Positions 15,646 through 24,668 of a stretch of 38,202 bases of DNA are shown here, one piece after another; position 1 is the stretch's first letter, and each line of letters starts with the position of its first letter. Below the pieces are notes generated by a model, which saw nothing but the letters and a program-made list of their open reading frames with translations, was not told the origin of the DNA and ran no database searches. Position numbers and translations under genes: made by a program. Location: assembly GCA_028278245.1 (NCBI GenBank), contig JANQEQ010000050.1:1-38202 (forward strand), written 5' to 3'. This DNA comes from Phycisphaerales bacterium. Lineage in GTDB: Bacteria > Planctomycetota > Phycisphaerae > Phycisphaerales > SM1A02.

Positions 15646-17579
15646 GAGATCTTCTGTAACTCCTTGAGACGTGCGAACAGAATATCCCATTCCTCCTTCA
15701 GACGAGCTTCGGTTTCTTCATCAAGATCCGCATGTTGTCTCGCCAGTGCCACCAGTTTCAGTGCAGCCTGTACCTCTTCCAGATCCATTGCCTGAATTTG
15801 CTCAGCAGTGAGCGGCTCGGGGATTTCGATCGGCCCGGTTCCGGCTGTCATTCTTTCCCCGGCATCACCGGGATTTGCTCCGCCGTTCGAATGTCGCCCA
15901 GGTCCGAGATTCAATCCCGGTCTCCGGGATCGACTTGTACCATCATCCGGCTCTGCTTCGACCAATGCATCCTCCGGCGGTGCGGGTTTTGTCACGATGG
16001 CTCCCGGCTCGTTGTCTTCAACCGAAGCCGGTGGAGGATCATGCGCTGGAGTCTCGTTCCCCGTTGGTGCTGAAGCAAGCTGTTTGGGGTCTTCAGCCTC
16101 ATCAGGAGGTGGTTTGTTATCCACTCGGTTCTGCATCGTCCAGCGCTGAAAATCCAGCGCAACCGGATACTGCCGATGCTGATGAGGCTTGGCTACACGC
16201 GCTGTGATATCGAACGTGTAATTACTGTAAGCGTCACCGTCTCCCCAGTTCAGATCAATATCGCTGAAGATCCCCGACTCCCGCATGTTCGCCTGCATCT
16301 GCGCCACCACATCCGGAGCCCCTAGATTTTCACTGCGGTCAGGTTTAGCGATACCCGAAACGGAAAGCTGATTGCCGTAATCAAGGCGGATCAACTCCAA
16401 CTCAACTCCCACCGGCGTGTTGCAGGCGATGTCGCTGAGCAGCTTGGTCATCGGCCAGGCTTTACTTCGGAGTGTGTCGTAGACCGCCAACTTGTATCGA
16501 ACGTCATCGACGGCAGCTTTACGATCTGCAAGATCTCGATTCATTGTCTGCAGGATCAGTAAACGGGCCCCACTGGTAACCAATGGCAGGAACGCCAGGA
16601 TGAGCAGGCAGATTACCACCGTGATCAACGCTGCTGCCGGACTTCTGAGCTTTCGCACGACCATCCGGAACAGCGATGGTGATTCGACAGGTGGATCAGC
16701 CTGCAATTGTGTCAGTGAATAAAGCGGACCGCATGCTGCGAGTACCCCACCTACCGCGATTCCATATTCAGTTAACCAATGTTCATCATGAGGCGGGAGG
16801 GTAACTCGTTCATCCAATTCGGTGAGTAGCTGTTGATCTATGATCAAAGCGGTTTCGTCAGTACCCACCGATGTCAGAGCTGCGTCGAATATTGCCTGAG
16901 CATCATGGACATAACCGGTCGTGTGACCGACGGACAACGCAGTTTCCGAGATGAGGTTGATCACACTTTGCTGCCAGGTCGTGCCATCGCTGGAACCTTC
17001 ACGGGCTGCACGGAACATCACACCGCTGCTGTGTGTAATTGCCGTGGCGATGGATCCATCAGATCGGTCCACCCAGAGTGCCGGATTCTGTGGCCGGTGA
17101 GAATTGAGTAGCGCTGCCAGCGCTGCAATATCTGCGGTGTAGGAGATCGGCCGTACTGTCACCGGGGGTACGAATTCGGCAGAAACCGGCCAGGCAAGAA
17201 TCAAGCCTACTCTGGTCGTCTCAGACGATGCCGCAGGCAGAACCGCCGTGGCCAACCGATGCGGCGGGGCACTTCCCAGCAACTGTGCCTCTGCCTGGAG
17301 TCGCAATGCCTGATCGAGTTGTTCCGGCTCAGCATCAGGAAGCGGACTCGTGCGGCAGATCACTGAAGCTGAAGGCAATACACAGAGCACACGACCGACT
17401 CGATGCGGTTCCAGCACCGGATCAAGATTCACTACCTCTTGGGCCGTTACGTTGCGTGCTTCGATGATCCGTGGACTTCCCGACTGCGTATCAGCGATAA
17501 CGAGCCGCCACCCGCCTCCACCGGGGTGGAGTACCGCCAGGATGCTGGAATCGAGTTGTGCTGATGGTGCTTTGGTCAC
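15642..17579 (-). CDS. GspL-like protein, PilM and PilN parts in one chain
   Basis: A 645-residue protein starting with GTG at 17579 that overlaps the gspK stop as GTGA. Residues 1-300 resemble the actin-like cytoplasmic PilM/GspL domain (ILAVLHPGGGGWRLVIADTQ, VLCVLPSASVICRTSPLP, ALIIDQQ). A single membrane helix follows (AALITVVICLLILAFLPLV), then a PilN-like coiled coil and ferredoxin-like domain (about 345-480, LVTSGARLLILQTMNRDLADR and ELELIRLDYGNQLSVSGIA). About 150 residues of proline- and acid-rich linker lead to a C-terminal helical segment. GspL in proteobacteria also joins both parts, but the long disordered tail is unusual. It should recruit the GspE ATPase to the membrane. Confidence 0.8.
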   Translation of the reverse strand: MTKAPSAQLDSSILAVLHPGGGGWRLVIADTQSGSPRIIEARNVTAQEVVNLDPVLEPHRVGRVLCVLPSASVICRTSPLPDAEPEQLDQALRLQAEAQLLGSAPPHRLATAVLPAASSETTRVGLILAWPVSAEFVPPVTVRPISYTADIAALAALLNSHRPQNPALWVDRSDGSIATAITHSSGVMFRAAREGSSDGTTWQQSVINLISETALSVGHTTGYVHDAQAIFDAALTSVGTDETALIIDQQLLTELDERVTLPPHDEHWLTEYGIAVGGVLAACGPLYSLTQLQADPPVESPSLFRMVVRKLRSPAAALITVVICLLILAFLPLVTSGARLLILQTMNRDLADRKAAVDDVRYKLAVYDTLRSKAWPMTKLLSDIACNTPVGVELELIRLDYGNQLSVSGIAKPDRSENLGAPDVVAQMQANMRESGIFSDIDLNWGDGDAYSNYTFDITARVAKPHQHRQYPVALDFQRWTMQNRVDNKPPPDEAEDPKQLASAPTGNETPAHDPPPASVEDNEPGAIVTKPAPPEDALVEAEPDDGTSRSRRPGLNLGPGRHSNGGANPGDAGERMTAGTGPIEIPEPLTAEQIQAMDLEEVQAALKLVALARQHADLDEETEARLKEEWDILFARLKELQKIS

Positions 17580-18931
17580 TGTTCTCGATACTCGATGATG
17601 CGAACGGGAATAGTAGAACGATCAACTACGGCAACAATTTCAACTTCAAGTCCAGTTGACAAAGATCGGCCTCGTGAGGTGATCGTGTACACATTACTTG
17701 TGGTTGTCATCATCGTCGACAACCGCTCCCACGTTGCCTGCCCCAGTTCCTTGATTTCCAGCAGATCGAGCATATTGGTAATGCCCTCAGGACGGCTGTC
17801 GCGGAGATACAGGATTTCATCTGCCAGGATTTCCTCGTTGGGCAACAAATCACGGAGAAAATCACGGGAAATCGTGTTGATGTTCATCTTGCCGGGCAGT
17901 CGAGCCACGGGATCGTCAACGGTCAATTCGTCGAGCACAGCTCTGAGTTGATCATCTGTCAATGTCGATAGTGCCGGGTCTGTTCCTGCCCCACCGCTCC
18001 CGCTTCCACCACTGCCACTTCCCCCACCGGTATTACCCTGCCCTGATGAAAATACGAGCGATTCCAGACTATTGTTGTTATCTGAGCCGAATGATTTCAA
18101 CGCCTGGGCTTGCTGTAAATCGAGATCTTCGATCCGCTCCATCAACTCTTCAGGCGTGGATCGACGCAGGTACAGACGAGGCAATCCTGAGGCGGTCGCT
18201 CCGCCGACTACTGAATAACTCGTCAGATAGGCATACCAGCCGGCATCAAGAATGTCATCCGGATCATCGTACGGAAACGACATGTCACTGTCGTTTTCAT
18301 TGGCATCGAGCCGGTTGTTGAGATTCCAATCCTCTCCCCGCAAAATCTCCGGCCAAATGCCTGCAACCAATTCAAGCTCCGCCGTTGTCCGCAGGGGCCC
18401 GTTGCGTGGCTGATAGGGTGGGCTTTGGCTCAGGTAAAAGTCACGTTCTGCGCCAAACATCGTCACCGTGTCATCGGGATCGATCCAGTCCACGATCTCC
18501 GCGGCAATGTCGATCGTCATGTTCTCGAGAATGTCTATCATCTCAGTGGTAAAATCTTCACGGTTGATGTTGAACTTGGAATGTTCGTCAAATGGTCCAC
18601 CCCATTCCTTATCCTGGGCAAAATGACTTATTGACCACGTGGCGTCGAATGTCTCACCGTCCGCGGCGTAAAAGAGATCGTTCACCAGAGCCCACCAGGC
18701 ACGATCCGGATCAGGAAGCTCAGTGTGATAGGCCATGACAGAGATGTTCTGTTCCACGCCTCCGCGCGCTGCCCAGCGCGCCTGGATCCGCCCCAGTGTT
18801 TCTCGTCCTAAAACTGCCTGACGATAGGCGGTAAGTTGTACGGCACTGGTAACCAGCGCTGCGATGGCGATTGCCCAAATGACTACGACCACGACTGATC
18901 CACGTCTTGCTTTGTGTTGTGGTTTCATCAT
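17576..18931 (-). CDS. gspK: Type II secretion minor pseudopilin GspK
   Basis: A 451-residue protein. The N-terminus KARRGSVVVVVIWAIAIAALVTSAVQL has the prepilin cleavage site after Gly and lacks Glu5, as is usual for GspK. A large globular insertion follows, with the GspK hallmarks KFNINREDF, AEIVDWIDPDD, LRTTAELELVAGI and, near the end, GKMNINTISRDFLRDLLP and a helix-hairpin-helix-like LLEIKELGQATWERLS. A Gly/Ser-rich insert (about 315-335) is present. GspK caps the pseudopilus together with GspI and GspJ. The start lies only 5 bp after the gspJ stop. Confidence 0.9.
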   Translation of the reverse strand: MMKPQHKARRGSVVVVVIWAIAIAALVTSAVQLTAYRQAVLGRETLGRIQARWAARGGVEQNISVMAYHTELPDPDRAWWALVNDLFYAADGETFDATWSISHFAQDKEWGGPFDEHSKFNINREDFTTEMIDILENMTIDIAAEIVDWIDPDDTVTMFGAERDFYLSQSPPYQPRNGPLRTTAELELVAGIWPEILRGEDWNLNNRLDANENDSDMSFPYDDPDDILDAGWYAYLTSYSVVGGATASGLPRLYLRRSTPEELMERIEDLDLQQAQALKSFGSDNNNSLESLVFSSGQGNTGGGSGSGGSGSGGAGTDPALSTLTDDQLRAVLDELTVDDPVARLPGKMNINTISRDFLRDLLPNEEILADEILYLRDSRPEGITNMLDLLEIKELGQATWERLSTMMTTTSNVYTITSRGRSLSTGLEVEIVAVVDRSTIPVRIIEYREQ

Positions 18932-18936
18932 GGTCG

Positions 18937-19956
18937 TTATTCCCTATCCCCCGGATCACCGGGATCCTTGTTGGAGGAGGATGATCCGCTACCGAAGCCG
19001 GACGCTGAGCCAGAATTGACTCCACCACTACCGGTGCTTCCGCCGCCACTTCCACCCGCGCCGGGACCTTCACGGATTTCAACGCCGGGTCCACCGGGTG
19101 GTCTCAGCTCACCTGTCCCGTCTGGGATCTCAAAATTCATTTCGAGTGCGTTTTCACCTTCAGGAATGACCACCCCTCCATCCAGAAGCTGTTGCATCAA
19201 TTCTTCTTCCGTCATTTCTCCTTCTTCAGCGCCCTCAGTTTCTGCTGCAATTTCCTGCAACAGATCTTCGATCACATCACGAGGCGGAAGTACACGATCA
19301 AGCGCTACCACTGTGCGCATGGTAGCCAGTGGAGCAGTCGGCAGATCATCAAGCTCACGATGCCCGCTTGCCATCACCGTGATTCGCACGGCATAAGGCA
19401 AGCCATCGATGTCAGAATCCCAACTGACCTGCCACTGCTCACCGTCATACACCTCAATGGAAAGCGAAACAACTCCTTCAACAACCGGCTTAATCAACCC
19501 GCCGCCGAGTGGAAATTCCTCCGGTACTGCATCGCGGCGCTGCCAGAGCACCGGGCCATACTCGTCATCCTCGATCCTGAACTGTGTTTCGTATTCACAT
19601 CCCTCACCGGCATAATCAGATGGATAGATTTCCCGTAACTGATTGGTGAAGATAAGAATTTCATCTCGATCAACCTCCCCGACATCACTGTTCATGGAAT
19701 CATCATAGAGTAACAAGCGTGTGTAGAAGAGATCATCACTTCGAATGGTTGCAACGATGTTCTGGCGGAGCGCGGTCAACGCAACATCAGCACGGTGATA
19801 CGCATCAAAGCGTTGCTTGCTGGAGGACTTGGCTTTGCCCAGTTGTGAAAGACTCAATGAAACACTACCCATCACAAATGCCAGAATGACACCTGCGACA
19901 AGTACCTCAACCAGGGTAAAACCGCTGCGGCGCAAAGTTGGTTTACTAATAATCAT
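18937..19956 (-). CDS. gspJ: Type II secretion minor pseudopilin GspJ-like
   Basis: A 339-residue protein from the ATG at 19956, which overlaps the gspI stop by 11 bp. The prepilin leader MIISKPTLRRSG is followed by FTLVEVLVAGVILAFVMGSVSLSL, giving Gly at -1, Phe at +1 and Glu5. The globular part has the J-type layout with RIEDDEYGPVLWQRRDAVPEE and VEGVVSLSIEVYDGEQWQVSWD. The last 70 residues are an acidic then Gly/Ser-rich disordered tail (about 235-339), which is longer than usual. Confidence 0.87.
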   Translation of the reverse strand: MIISKPTLRRSGFTLVEVLVAGVILAFVMGSVSLSLSQLGKAKSSSKQRFDAYHRADVALTALRQNIVATIRSDDLFYTRLLLYDDSMNSDVGEVDRDEILIFTNQLREIYPSDYAGEGCEYETQFRIEDDEYGPVLWQRRDAVPEEFPLGGGLIKPVVEGVVSLSIEVYDGEQWQVSWDSDIDGLPYAVRITVMASGHRELDDLPTAPLATMRTVVALDRVLPPRDVIEDLLQEIAAETEGAEEGEMTEEELMQQLLDGGVVIPEGENALEMNFEIPDGTGELRPPGGPGVEIREGPGAGGSGGGSTGSGGVNSGSASGFGSGSSSSNKDPGDPGDRE

Positions 19957-20452
19957 CTTCACCGTACCACCTTGCATCACGATCGATCGGTTCCAGGGGA
20001 ATGCGCTCTTCCATCAATTCATAAAGGATTCCCTCCTCGTCGTACTGACGCTGAGCAATATAAGTTTCCACATGCGCTGATCGTTCCCCACTTCGCCCCG
20101 GCCAACTCACCGTAGCCGACACATAATAAAGTCGGTCGAGATCAACATCATCAATTTCCACGTTGAATGTAAATTCAGAAAACGGCTCTTCGAATCGACC
20201 GGTCGTATCGTAAATCCGGGAATACTCCCTCGGCCCTTCCACCATCACCATGGTGAGCAGTTCATCCGCCAGCCACGCAGCCTGCAAGCGCTTCTCGCCT
20301 TCAGTCTGCGCCGCCAGTGCGCGGCTGGAAAGGCTGATGACCACCGCTAGTCCGATGCCGAGCAGCGTCGCACCGATGATCACCTCCAGCAGCGCAATAC
20401 CTTTGCGTTGAAGCTTAACATCAGATTGGCGTGATCGGATATTTCGCGCCAT
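19946..20452 (-). CDS. gspI: Type II secretion minor pseudopilin GspI-like
   Basis: A 168-residue protein. The ATG at 20452 follows GGGAGG by 7 bases and overlaps the gspH stop by one base, so the start is well supported. The prepilin site is QRKG then IALLEVIIGATLLGIGLAVVISL with Glu at +5. The remainder is a short pilin-like domain (ADELLTMVMVEGPREYS, FTFNVEIDDVDLDRLYYVSATVSWPG) whose ISATV-type strand pattern fits GspI. Confidence 0.85.
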   Translation of the reverse strand: MARNIRSRQSDVKLQRKGIALLEVIIGATLLGIGLAVVISLSSRALAAQTEGEKRLQAAWLADELLTMVMVEGPREYSRIYDTTGRFEEPFSEFTFNVEIDDVDLDRLYYVSATVSWPGRSGERSAHVETYIAQRQYDEEGILYELMEERIPLEPIDRDARWYGEDDY

Positions 20453-21063
20453 CACCAATCCTCCCGGCTGCGACCGATTGCATCCAGGTCTATTGCCTGT
20501 GCGCGCGGGATTGGATATTGATCAAAGCCGTACACATCCGGGGCAATTGCACCCGATGGAAGTACCACCGTCGCGAGTTGTCCATCAGGCCCGTACAACT
20601 CGATTTCAATGGTGGGAAGATCCCGTCCCGGCGAGTTGGCCAGAGGCCAGTCACGAATATCAACCGAAATTCCATCCGTGTAAACCACCAGATCGCCCGC
20701 CTCGATAAACGAAGGCAGTTTTACCGGCGCCACCGTTGCATCGAGCTCCCATGATGGATCGATACCCTGTATCGCATCATCTTCAGATAGTACGACCAGC
20801 ATCAACCAGTTGTCCGTCTCGCTGTAGAGCAGTCCTACCGGTTTCTGTCCCAGGCGATCCCGCTGGGCGTACATCAGCATCAGGTCCGCCACCTGATTGG
20901 CTGTCTGTTGAAAGACTCGCTTTTGCGTGCCAAAGATTCGGGGAACTGTGAGTGATGACAAGAGCGCCAGCAACACCACCACGACGATAACTTCCAGAAG
21001 AGTAAAACCGGTTGCGTATGGTCGTGTTTGGAAACGTCGAGTTGGATCAGGCGGAGGAAACAT
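20452..21063 (-). CDS. gspH: Type II secretion pseudopilin GspH-like
   Basis: A 203-residue protein with a prepilin site YATG then FTLLEVIVVVVLLALLSSLTVPR, Glu5 present. The globular part (60-203) is of the GspH/FimT beta type: RVFQQTANQVADLMLMYAQRDRLGQ, VGLLYSETDNWLMLVVLSED and ELYGPDGQLATVVLPSGA. It begins 9 bp after the gspG stop and overlaps gspI by one base. Confidence 0.87.
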   Translation of the reverse strand: MFPPPDPTRRFQTRPYATGFTLLEVIVVVVLLALLSSLTVPRIFGTQKRVFQQTANQVADLMLMYAQRDRLGQKPVGLLYSETDNWLMLVVLSEDDAIQGIDPSWELDATVAPVKLPSFIEAGDLVVYTDGISVDIRDWPLANSPGRDLPTIEIELYGPDGQLATVVLPSGAIAPDVYGFDQYPIPRAQAIDLDAIGRSREDW

Positions 21064-21072
21064 GTTGACACG

Positions 21073-21504
21073 TCAGTTGGTGACGTCTGCATCCTCCCCT
21101 TCACCACCGGGTTGCCCGTCAGCACCGTAAGACACAATATCGAAACCGATGTTCACTGCATCGATTCCCGTGCGGATGAAATACTCGTTATCCCACGGAT
21201 CGATCAAATCCTTGGGAGCCAGCATTGCATCTTCGCCTTCGGTCAACACAGATAACTCAAAATCATCGGGCGGGCTGCTCAATCCTTGATCGAGCAGGTA
21301 GATATTGACCTGCTGGGCAATACTCGCACAGTCTGCAGTGGCAATCTTCTGCTTCTGCTTGCCTACCGTGGCAAAAAACCTCGGAGCAACCAGTGTCGCA
21401 AGTAGAGCTATGATCGTCACCACCACGATGATTTCCAGCAGTGTGAATGCACGGTGTCTGAGCTTTTTACGACGTCGGGATGTTTGCATGGTTGAAGTAA
21501 GCAT
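21073..21504 (-). CDS. gspG: Major pseudopilin GspG
   Basis: A 143-residue protein with FTLLEIIVVVTIIALLATLVAPRFF after a basic leader. The residue before the cleavage point is Ala (RHRA then FTLLE) instead of the usual Gly. The C-terminal GspG region is complete: LIDPWDNEYFIRT and the calcium-site loop SYGADGQPGGEGEDADV. This is the main subunit of the pseudopilus. A second in-frame ATG at 21489 would shorten the leader. Confidence 0.92.
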   Translation of the reverse strand: MLTSTMQTSRRRKKLRHRAFTLLEIIVVVTIIALLATLVAPRFFATVGKQKQKIATADCASIAQQVNIYLLDQGLSSPPDDFELSVLTEGEDAMLAPKDLIDPWDNEYFIRTGIDAVNIGFDIVSYGADGQPGGEGEDADVTN

Positions 21505-21539
21505 CGAATATATCCCTGAGTATCAGATCCTTGAATGAT

Positions 21540-22832
21540 TTATTGCACGATTGACTGTAACTCCAGCAGTGGGAGAAGAATCGCTGCCAGAATAAATCCA
21601 CCGATGGATGCCATGATCACCAGCAACACCGGTGGGAGAGCTTTGGTAAACAATTTGATCGAGACGTTGACCTGTCGATCAAACGCTGTCGCTGAATGCA
21701 TGAGCATATTTTCCAGTTTCCCGGATCGCTCACCGAGATTAACCACCTGAACCAGCAATGGAGGAAACAACCCGCTTCGCTCCAGCGGATCGGCCAACGC
21801 TTTGCCGTGCGTCACCTGATCCTGCACTTCCTCCATTGCCGCCTCCAGCGCGGAGTTCCCCAGCGTATTTTTCGTGATGCGCAGCGCATCGAGCATGGGA
21901 AGTCCAGCTGCGGTTAACGTCCCCAGGGTTCGGGTAAAACGAGCTACTGCAACGTCCCGCAATAAGCGCCCCATCAACGGAGCGCGAAGTTTAAACAGAT
22001 CAATCCGATAACGGTTTTGTGGAATTGCAGACCAGAAGTGCCACGCACCCCAGGCTACTCCCACTGCCAGAATGCAGTAGATCCAGTATGATGAGAGGAA
22101 AGAAGCAAAACCCAGCACGATCCGGGTCGGCCAGGGAAGTTCCATCTGACCCGCCAACGGTTCGATTAACCGTGGTACCAGCACGGTCACCAGGATGACG
22201 GCGCTGACAGCGATCAAGGTCCCCACGATCATGGGATAAAACGTCGCGCCCAGAACTTCACGTCTCAATTCCAGCGATCGTTCCAACAGGTCTGCCAGTT
22301 GATGCAGTACTTCGCTCATTTTGCCCGAAGCATCTGCAGCGCGCAACATGCCGACGATGAGATCATCAAAAGGTGGGCCGTAATCACGCGCAGCCTGGTG
22401 CAGTTGATCACCCGCTTCGACGCGGGTAATGAGATGATCCAGAATCACCGGCAACGCCTTCCCGGGTGCCTGCTTTCGCACAGTCTTGAGCGATTGCATG
22501 AGCGGCAAACCTGCTTCCAAAGCCGTAGCCAATTCGCGGATCAGATTCGCCATCTCAGTGCGGCTCAATCGAGATGCACTTGGGCGATGAAGTGATAGTG
22601 AAAATCCCGCCCCGGCAGATTTCTGATCAGTACTTGTCTTTGAGCGTGGCACTCTCACCGGTGCCGATTTTTTCTTCTTTTTCGTTGATTGGCCGTCGAC
22701 TTCAACCAGTGTCGTTGCCGTTTCGCCGCGGCCGATAAGCTGCTGCAGAGCGTCAGCGCGGTCGACCGCAGCTATCGTGCCATCGCGCGACTGTCCTGTT
22801 TGCGTCAAGCTCTGGTATTGAAAGGTCGGCAT
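21540..22832 (-). CDS. gspF: T2SS inner-membrane platform protein GspF
   Basis: A 430-residue protein with the N-terminal strand pattern MPTFQYQSLTQTGQSRDGTI, then two GspF domains. The first contains LIRELATALEAGLPLMQSLKTV and VGMLRAADASGKMSEVL, the second FTRTLGTLTAAGLPMLDALRI and VQVVNLGERSGKLENML. Membrane helices lie at FYPMIVGTLIAVSAVILVTV, IYCILAVGVAWGAWHFW and LLVIMASIGGFILAAILLPL. A lysine/serine-rich linker (about 48-80) between the N-terminal strands and the first domain is longer than usual. GspF couples GspE to pseudopilus assembly. Confidence 0.93.
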   Translation of the reverse strand: MPTFQYQSLTQTGQSRDGTIAAVDRADALQQLIGRGETATTLVEVDGQSTKKKKKSAPVRVPRSKTSTDQKSAGAGFSLSLHRPSASRLSRTEMANLIRELATALEAGLPLMQSLKTVRKQAPGKALPVILDHLITRVEAGDQLHQAARDYGPPFDDLIVGMLRAADASGKMSEVLHQLADLLERSLELRREVLGATFYPMIVGTLIAVSAVILVTVLVPRLIEPLAGQMELPWPTRIVLGFASFLSSYWIYCILAVGVAWGAWHFWSAIPQNRYRIDLFKLRAPLMGRLLRDVAVARFTRTLGTLTAAGLPMLDALRITKNTLGNSALEAAMEEVQDQVTHGKALADPLERSGLFPPLLVQVVNLGERSGKLENMLMHSATAFDRQVNVSIKLFTKALPPVLLVIMASIGGFILAAILLPLLELQSIVQ

Positions 22833-22838
22833 CGCCGA

Positions 22839-24530
22839 TTAAACGCCTAAATCTTCAGTATCTTGCGTGGCTCTCAGAACCTCTTCAATAGTCGTCATTC
22901 CAGCAGCAGCTTTGTTCAGTCCATCATCACGCATCGTCATGAATGAATCATCGACCATTTTCCGCATATCCGCCACCGAACGGTTCTCAGAAATCGCTCG
23001 ACGCAATGCAGGATTGATACGGAGCAGTTCAAAAAATCCCAGCCGGCCGTAGGTTCCTGCACCATTGCATTCATCACACCCCGCCCCGCGTGTGACTGTT
23101 CCGTTGAACATCTCCAGTTCGGCTGGTGAGAGGCGATGTTCCACATCCTCCGCGATAGGAACTTTCTCTGCACATTCCTGACATACTCGGCGTCCCAGCC
23201 GCTGCGCCAACACGCCCTCCAATACTGATGCTGCCAGATACGATTCAGCGCCCATGTCAATCATTCGCCCAATCGAACTCATCGCATCATTCGTGTGCAA
23301 CGTGGAAAAGATCAGGTGGCCGGTGAGAGCAGAGCGAATCGCAATATCCACCGTCTCACCATCGCGAATCTCACCAACGAAGATCACATCAGGATCCTGA
23401 CGCAGAATGTGGCGCAGGCCGGTTGCGAATGTAAGACCACGCTTGGGATTCACCGGTATCTGATTGATGCCGGTTAATTCATACTCCACCGGATCTTCAA
23501 TCGTGATGATTTTCTTCCTGGGATCGTAAAGTTTAGACAACGCAGCATACAGCGTCGTGGTTTTACCTGAGCCGGTCGGACCCGTCACCAGCACCATACC
23601 ATGCGGCTTGGCGATGAGCGTGTCCATGTGTCTTCGTAAATCCTCGGACATTCCCAGCGTTTCCAGATCCAGCGGCAGCGCGCTTTTATCCAGAATACGC
23701 ATCACTACAGATTCGCCATACAAAGTCGGTACCGTTGACACACGAATGTCAACCTTGCGTCCCTCAAATCTGAGCGTGATGTGACCGTCCTGCGGAACAT
23801 AGCGTTCTGCGATGTTCATCCCGCTCATAATTTTGATACGACCAATGAGCGCCGGCTGAAGATGCTTTGGGGGAGGTTGCTGCTCAACCAGAACACCATC
23901 CACGCGATACTTCACCTTCAGTTCATTTTCAAACGGTTCTATGTGAACATCGGAAGCTCGTTGTTGAATCGCTTCAAGCAGCAGCAAATTGACGAGGTTG
24001 ATCAGCGTGGGCTGCTCAGCCATACGATGGATATCTTCTGCCTCGATCGCATCGAGGTTGTGCTCCACGTCAACCTGCTCGTCTGCTTCCCCGGCAAGGC
24101 TTTCAGCCATTCGTGCCGCCGTCGTGCCGTAGTGATCACGCATGAGATCGGAGAAAATTTTCTGCTCAAGCCCGACGCGTGTGATGGGATAGCCGGTGAG
24201 CGTAGCAACCTCGTCCATCGCTGCGATATCCAGCGGATCGACCATGGCCACCGTCAGCCGATTATCATCAATCTGCAAGGGGACCACACGGAGTCGAACC
24301 GCCGCCTCAGCATCGATCAATGCAATAGCTTCATCTGTCGGCGGAGGTGCCTTCTCCAGCCACTTGATCCCCAATACCTCGCAGCGCTGCCGAATTGATT
24401 CGGTATCCGGTGTCGGCATTCCCGGCGATTCCAGCTCTGTGGCAGGTAAATCGGGAGTCAGAGATGTCTCTGTAGCAGTAGTCGGCGTCGGGGGCATTGG
24501 GGTCGGATCATCCATGGCGTCAATGGTCAT
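22839..24530 (-). CDS. gspE: T2SS assembly ATPase GspE
   Basis: A 563-residue protein. It has a Pro/Thr-rich N-terminal extension (about 1-45), an N1-type T2SSE domain (46-150), then the ATPase: Walker A GPTGSGKTT at 317-325, the Asp box around ITIEDPVEYELTGINQ, Walker B DPDVIFVGEIRD at about 380-391 and the His box STLHTND. A four-Cys zinc module (CxxC at 449-452 and CDEC near 484-487) is present, as in GspE/PilB. The gene heads the operon, 6 bp before gspF. No convincing ribosome binding site is seen for the ATG at 24530; the ATG at 24515 is possible. Confidence 0.94.
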   Translation of the reverse strand: MTIDAMDDPTPMPPTPTTATETSLTPDLPATELESPGMPTPDTESIRQRCEVLGIKWLEKAPPPTDEAIALIDAEAAVRLRVVPLQIDDNRLTVAMVDPLDIAAMDEVATLTGYPITRVGLEQKIFSDLMRDHYGTTAARMAESLAGEADEQVDVEHNLDAIEAEDIHRMAEQPTLINLVNLLLLEAIQQRASDVHIEPFENELKVKYRVDGVLVEQQPPPKHLQPALIGRIKIMSGMNIAERYVPQDGHITLRFEGRKVDIRVSTVPTLYGESVVMRILDKSALPLDLETLGMSEDLRRHMDTLIAKPHGMVLVTGPTGSGKTTTLYAALSKLYDPRKKIITIEDPVEYELTGINQIPVNPKRGLTFATGLRHILRQDPDVIFVGEIRDGETVDIAIRSALTGHLIFSTLHTNDAMSSIGRMIDMGAESYLAASVLEGVLAQRLGRRVCQECAEKVPIAEDVEHRLSPAELEMFNGTVTRGAGCDECNGAGTYGRLGFFELLRINPALRRAISENRSVADMRKMVDDSFMTMRDDGLNKAAAGMTTIEEVLRATQDTEDLGV

Positions 24531-24668
24531 CGGCAGACTGGAAGTTTCGCTCCACAGGATACTCGGATACCGGCACGAGTGATATGCGCTACGCCGGGTT
24601 GATCGACCCAGCGCTCACGATTGGCCACGCTTCGTATCCTCTGCTATTGGACGTCTGAATGCAGCGTT

